Origin: Blakeslea trispora
Lineage: Eukaryota; Mucoromycota; Mucoromycetes; Mucorales; Choanephoraceae
Direction: 5' to 3'
DNA length: 22,329 bases
Assembly: GCA_025331445.1 (NCBI GenBank)
Contig: JAIWNE010000241.1
Coordinates: forward strand, 1-22,329
Of the stretch, positions 17,842 to 22,329 are shown piece by piece. Below the pieces are notes generated by a model. It was given only the letters and a program-made list of their open reading frames with translations. It searched no databases and was not told the origin of the DNA. The stretch's first letter is position 1, and each line of letters starts with the position of its first letter. A program made the translations under genes and the position numbers.

Positions 17842-20793
17842 TCATTTATACGGAGGATTAACTAGAGAAGTTGTACTGATAAAATGTTTAGAAAATCAGT
17901 TAAAACACACGATAAATAACTTACTTGGAAAGACGCATATCCAAAGAAAGTGATTGGAGTAACAATGTCATGTCTTTTGAATGATCAGATACGCTCTTAT
18001 TAAAATGAGCTTCCGTTTGTTGCCCCAGCAATGCATCCTTTAGATTTTCTACACCAATGGTCTGTTTCTTGTCTTGTTCATCTCGCTATCGATTGAAGGA
18101 AAATGTTAGCTATGTTCTGATTGATATCAAATGTATGCTTACATTGATGTCAAGGCGAGTCCAAGGAGTAGCCAGCTTGGCCTTCAAATCACTCAGGTTG
18201 CGGGATGTTCTGATTCGGAAAGTACGATCAAGTTTCTCTAAAAAGAAAAGAATACAAAGATGATAAGGCACTGTCTTACTTTAGCTACTGTCCTATATGC
18301 TTTACCTTGTGTCTCTGTACCCCAATCCAACATCAGTTTGTTTTCCAACTCTGTTCCTTCTGTATCTTCCTCATCTCTTAGAGGACCATCCTTCGACAAC
18401 ATGTTGACTACAGCCTTTCTATCGACCCATGCATCCATCAAGCTAGACTCTGTATAATCAAGTGGCTCAAAGGAACGTTCTTTGTCTGAAAAGAGATGGG
18501 TAGGGTATTGGTTGGATTGAAGGCGCTTCTGCTTGAGGTTGTCTGCATAATCAATCAAGCTATCGATGTGATACTTTTGAGCTATCATCCACAGCCATTC
18601 AATCAACAGAGCAGCTACAGCCAGAGCACATGCTGAGCCCGGGCGAGCTACCATATCATGCTCCACTAAGTCTTGTATCTTAAACATCAAAGGAATAGCC
18701 TTGATGGTTTCATCTGCTCCAAACTTTCTAATCAAAGCAAACAAGATATCGCGAATCACCAGGATATCGCTCTTGCTCAGATTGGGTAGTTGAATCCAGT
18801 CAACAATGGATTGATGAAGGGTATTGACAAATACAACATCACTGTGTTGATTCAAGGTATGTTTTGGATAAGGTCTACACAGAAGAAAGTATATATGTTT
18901 AGTGGTCCAAATCATACAAGGTACCTCAATACTTACTCGAGCACAACCTCATTTTCGCTTGTGAGTTCTAAATAATGAATCAGGATAGAACCAAAATCAA
19001 CTCTGGTTTCCGATTCTCGGTCTGTCAATAAACCTAAAGCAGGTGTCCAAACATCCAGTGTCACCGAATTACTATAGACAGTGACAGCATGCTGACTTTC
19101 TAAATCGTTTTCTTTAGGTTCATCTGTACACGAAGAGACCACAAGATCAAGACAGTGGAGTACAACATGGCGGTACAGTTTCATTGGCAGACCATCTAGT
19201 GTTGCCATGCTGTTGCCCACTTTTAGTTTAGCAATCAAATAGCCTGTGATATCGTTCAACTGATTGAGATAGTATGTCTGGGTAGCCAATCCACCAATAC
19301 TATGTGCCAAACCTTGTTGAATGGCATATTCCAATGCCTGTTTACCCGATTGTTCCTGTTGTTGAAATGTCTTGAAATCTTGAACAGATTTGATCAGATG
19401 GATATAGAGTGAGTTGAGGACTTCTAGGACAGAAATGCCTACAAGAGGTATGTCGGCATTCAATACTGCTTTCAGGATGGAAACAAGAGATGCATGCTTT
19501 TCTAGCATGTGTTCTTCTGCCATGGATGATTTGATTGTTTCTAGTTGTTGAAGCACTTCAGACACAAGCAAGTAACGGTATTGAGGCTGTCGATACAATG
19601 AATAATGAAAAAGGTTAAAGAATAATTTATCAAACTGATATCTTCTTAGCTTACTTGTAATGATTCTAAAGCTAATTTCATGATAGCCACTGCAAATGTG
19701 TTGGGCCACCATTTCTTGTGCTTATCCATAAAATCAAACAAAGGACTCAATGCTAGTTTGACTGCTACACCATTGATTTTACTAAATAGAATGACTGCTG
19801 TTTTTGCTGCCAAGACTTCAACTGTATGTGGGTTGGATGATTCATGATCCATGGCAGATTGTTTGATATCTATATCGTCACTATAATTTCACATATATAA
19901 GGCAAATAAATAAAAATACATGCTACTTTCTTTCACTTTAGTAATACCTTTGAGCTAATATATCGGCTGGGCATTTCGAATTCGATAAAGTGATGATTAA
20001 AGGTGATAAAATGAGATCCAGTTGGACTTTAAAGTTGGAAGCCTGAAATGCAGTGGATGTGACTGCAGCCTGTAATGCTCTTTGACCGATATATCTCATT
20101 CTATTGAAAAGTCAATTCTTTGTCTCTTCATAACAATTTCTCGTCCTTACTGTAGCCTTAATGTGTCATCTTGACTTTCAAAAGCACAAAACCCCGCCAT
20201 TTTCCTCAATAACTCTTCATAATCTTTTGTGAATTCAGCATCTACGCCTAATGTTGAACCATCATGATGACTAGTAAACATGATAAACTTTGGATGGACA
20301 AGTCAATAACAAAGAAAGTCTTCACTAAAGTCAATTTACCACTCGACAGGCTAAATCAATGATTTCAACATCTCTTGTTTCCAATATCATGTCAATGATC
20401 TTGACAACATATTTAGAAAACAAATTCAAATCTCGATGACATGCTTCCACTAAAGACTTGAGGATCTCCAAGGAGACTTGATTGTTTCTATCAGCAATAG
20501 ACTGATTGCTTAGCATTGAATTGATTTCTCGAATGAAAATATCCTTACTGTTTTCTGCCTTTGACTACATCTCGCTCTACTTTCTTCTCTAGAAACAGAC
20601 CTACTTTTGTCAATTTGACAGGTCTCGAACTAGCATAAAAGACAAGATAGCTTAGTTCAGAAGATCGAGGTCCTTTTTCGCCTTCTTTCTCGGGATAACA
20701 GTTGTTGATGAGTGTTGCGTGCTTTGTATAGCTATTGAAGAACATGAGTCACATAATGTTAGGGATTTCTTTTGTTCATCCTTACAGATGCAT
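17842..20793 (-). CDS. EFR3: EFR3, plasma-membrane anchor of the PI4-kinase complex
   Basis: Armadillo/HEAT-like peripheral protein that holds the Stt4/PI4KA complex at the plasma membrane. Exons in transcript order: 20793-20786, 20731-20549, 20487-20340, 20287-20151, 20100-19948, 19880-19655, 19586-18937, 18874-18306, 18237-18143, 18085-17925, 17875-17842; 787 aa (yeast Efr3 is 782). The N-terminus MHLYTKHATLINNCYP and SSELSYLVFYASSRPVKL match yeast Efr3 (CYP, SSE-SYL-YY-SR-KL), with DVVKGRKQNNQVSLEIL across junction 2. Exon 4 has YHDGST-like HHDGSTLGVDAEFTKDYEEL. The middle is all-helical repeats. The end, RLSNTTSLVNPPYK, depends on the last 49-nt intron; without splicing the protein would stop after RLSK. 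The first coding exon is just 8 nt. All phases close. Confidence 0.9.
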
Positions 20794-21105
20794 GCAAGAT
20801 GAAAAAGTAAAGAGAAAGCGAATAAATTAAGAGAAGAAAAAAAAAAGCAGAGAAACTCGCTAAGAAATAATAGGTAATAAGCTATGCAGCCAAACATAGT
20901 AAGAAGGCACGAATTTTAAACTCTGTTGTCATTTTGAGTTTTCTTTTTTTTTTTAACACTTAAAGAATGCCTTGATATGCGTCATCATTTGAATAGTGCA
21001 TTTAGCTATCATTTGGATGATCGTTCTCCTTCTTTATTTTTAATTGCTCTTTTCTTTGCTTCTATTCTCTTCTTTATCTTCTTCTCCTTTTCCTTGCAAT
21101 ATAGC
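20794..21105. promoter_or_regulatory. Bidirectional promoter between EFR3 and the metallopeptidase gene
   Basis: 312 bases between the divergent start codons. It has an A-run and GA-rich stretch at 20811-20850 (CT-rich on the EFR3 strand), a T10 run at 20945-20954 and a long CT-rich leader at 21027-21098 on the + strand. No TATA is convincing. Confidence 0.5.
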
Positions 21106-22329
21106 ATGCTTTTACTGAGTTTTATTCGGAGCCTCATGTTCTGGATAGGCTGGATTATGCTGGTCTCAAGGCAGGTCCTTGGTAGACAGCCAGTACACCA
21201 TAACAAACAGCATGCAACCAACAGTACAGTTCATTACGAACTTGTATGTCAGTCAGATCCTGTATTTTGTGACAAAGTAGACAAGGCAGTAGCTGCTGCT
21301 ATAGAAGAGCTAACACAGGTTGTGATTATCAAGACAAGTCTACTGTAAGTATTTTATACAATAGTCACTTTGATCCACTAAAGATGAGCAAGGTTCGTAG
21401 AATCTTGGTAAAATATCATAGTTTCTGTAGAAAGACATGTGCCAATGATACCTATGGATGGGGGTCGCCTACTTCTCAAGTAAAGCTATAACATGTTTTT
21501 TCAGCCTAAAGATGGCTTATTGAATTCTATAGTTTACACTACCGTTTGAAGATGGTGCAGATCTCAATTATGTATACCCTCAAGCATTGGCTAAACAACT
21601 GGCGCCATACAATAGTACTTCAGTATGGGCCCAATATGATGTAGAGATAGAGATCAACAGTGATCTTTACACAAATGTCTCTGATGATTCAGACGAATCC
21701 ACTGTTGGAAAGTATTGGTTTGTAAGGTCTATTGCATATATTCATACATACATTCATACATACGTATACACTATATACACAACTACTCTGTACAATTAAG
21801 CTGATTATCATTGAATTTCATCCTTTCTTTTGTCTTGCTCAATTTGATCGCTTTACGATAGAATGATCATACAAATGAGATAGCGTCGGATCAGATTGAC
21901 TTTCGTTATATCGTGCTACATGAGTTACTCCATGGCATGGGATTCTTGAGTGCATGGGCTGCTTACTTTTGGACAAAGGCATCTCCTTTCCGTAAATTAG
22001 TGGATGGTGTCATTGATCCCCTTGAACTTCAATTAGTCACACCGGGACCTTATTGGTTTATCAATCAAGACACAGGGCCTGCTTATGTCACTGGATTTCA
22101 ACATACCATGATCTTTGACAAATACCTAGTCAACATGAACCGAGAACTCAACAAGACACAGACGACTTTTTTATCAGACATTGCCATTGACATGCAAAAC
22201 TTTTGTGTATCAGACAATAATGCATTCATCGTCAACTTTCTACATGCCTTCAATGCAGCCAATCAATCGACGACAGCACACAAATTGTGGCTCTCTCTTT
22301 CTGAGCCAGAGACGCTTCAGTTCCAATTT
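21106..22329 (+). CDS. Secreted metallopeptidase-like protein with HELLH motif (3' part missing)
   Basis: Exons 21106-21344, 21401-21479, 21533-21721 and 21862 to the window edge (introns 56, 53 and 140 nt); 325 codons seen, still open. ATG 21106 follows a CT-rich leader and starts a hydrophobic signal sequence (MLLLSFIRSLMFWIGWIMLV). An in-frame ATG at 20977 would add 43 residues that are mostly translated leader, so I prefer 21106. Two Cys lie in exon 2 (SFCRKTC). Residues 189-197 are HELLHGMGF, a zinc-peptidase HExxH motif inside IVLHELLHGMGFLSAW; the position of a third metzincin His is occupied by Ser. Similar HEIGHGLGF motifs occur in secreted matrixin-like bacterial and fungal proteins. 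Proteolytic activity is inferred, not shown. Confidence 0.8.

Noticed and set aside
17925..17927. Ending EFR3 at the TAA inside the last donor (RLSK stop)
   Set aside because: A good donor, branch motif and acceptor form a 49-nt intron here, and splicing yields a longer tail ending in VNPPYK with consistent phase.
20502..20548. Shorter versions of EFR3 intron 2 ending at AAG (20509) or CAG (20502)
   Set aside because: The CAG choice breaks the frame; the AAG choice gives a 40-nt intron and an insertion not seen in yeast Efr3. The acceptor at 20488 restores the family alignment (GRKQNNQVSLEIL).

Overview
The window looks like chromosomal DNA of an early-diverging fungus, most likely a Mucoromycota/Mucorales species. 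The reasons are an AT-rich sequence, genes split by many short introns (about 50-140 nt, GTAAGT-type donors, CTAAC/CTGAC-like branch points), long CT-rich leaders in front of start codons, and purely eukaryotic/fungal gene content (mitochondrial aconitase, RSC4-like double-bromodomain protein, COP9 subunit 7, UBAC2/Dsc2-like protein, EFR3). The genus is an inference. I see no transposon, rRNA, tRNA or CRISPR array.

Layout. 1-980 (-): 5' part of a gene for an RS-repeat protein with a 29-residue polyglutamine run, open at the left edge. 981-2470: divergent promoter region. 2471-5033 (+): mitochondrial aconitase, 4 exons, 785 aa. 5155-8009 (-): RSC4-like chromatin-remodelling subunit, 7 exons, 826 aa, convergent with aconitase. 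8010-9472: divergent promoter region with a perfect CRE palindrome. 9473-10168 (+): unrecognised 231-aa protein with a duplicated motif. 10282-11852 (+): MATE-family transporter, 2 exons, 500 aa. 12583-12941 (+): candidate small spliced gene for a 99-aa membrane protein. 13068-14049 (+): COP9 signalosome subunit 7, 4 exons, 265 aa. 14341-15473 (+): UBAC2/Dsc2-like rhomboid-fold membrane protein with a C-terminal CUE domain, 6 exons, 279 aa. 16195-17073 (+): NmrA-like NAD(P)-binding protein, intronless, 292 aa. 17206-17716 (-): small secreted protein, 2 exons, 151 aa. 17842-20793 (-): EFR3, 11 exons, 787 aa. 21106-22329 (+): secreted metallopeptidase-like protein with a HELLHGMGF motif, at least 4 exons, open at the right edge.

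The genes do not form one pathway. They are compactly packed housekeeping genes (TCA cycle, chromatin remodelling, COP9/ubiquitin, ER quality control, PI4-kinase anchoring) mixed with lineage-type secreted and transport genes. Exon models were built by hand: each junction was chosen so that GT/AG signals, phase and family alignment agree, and every complete model sums to a multiple of three. The points most worth a second look are the small spliced membrane-protein gene, the ankyrin block between the two bromodomains of the RSC4-like protein, the orphan metallopeptidase, the duplicated-motif unknown protein, and several tandem or nested splice sites.
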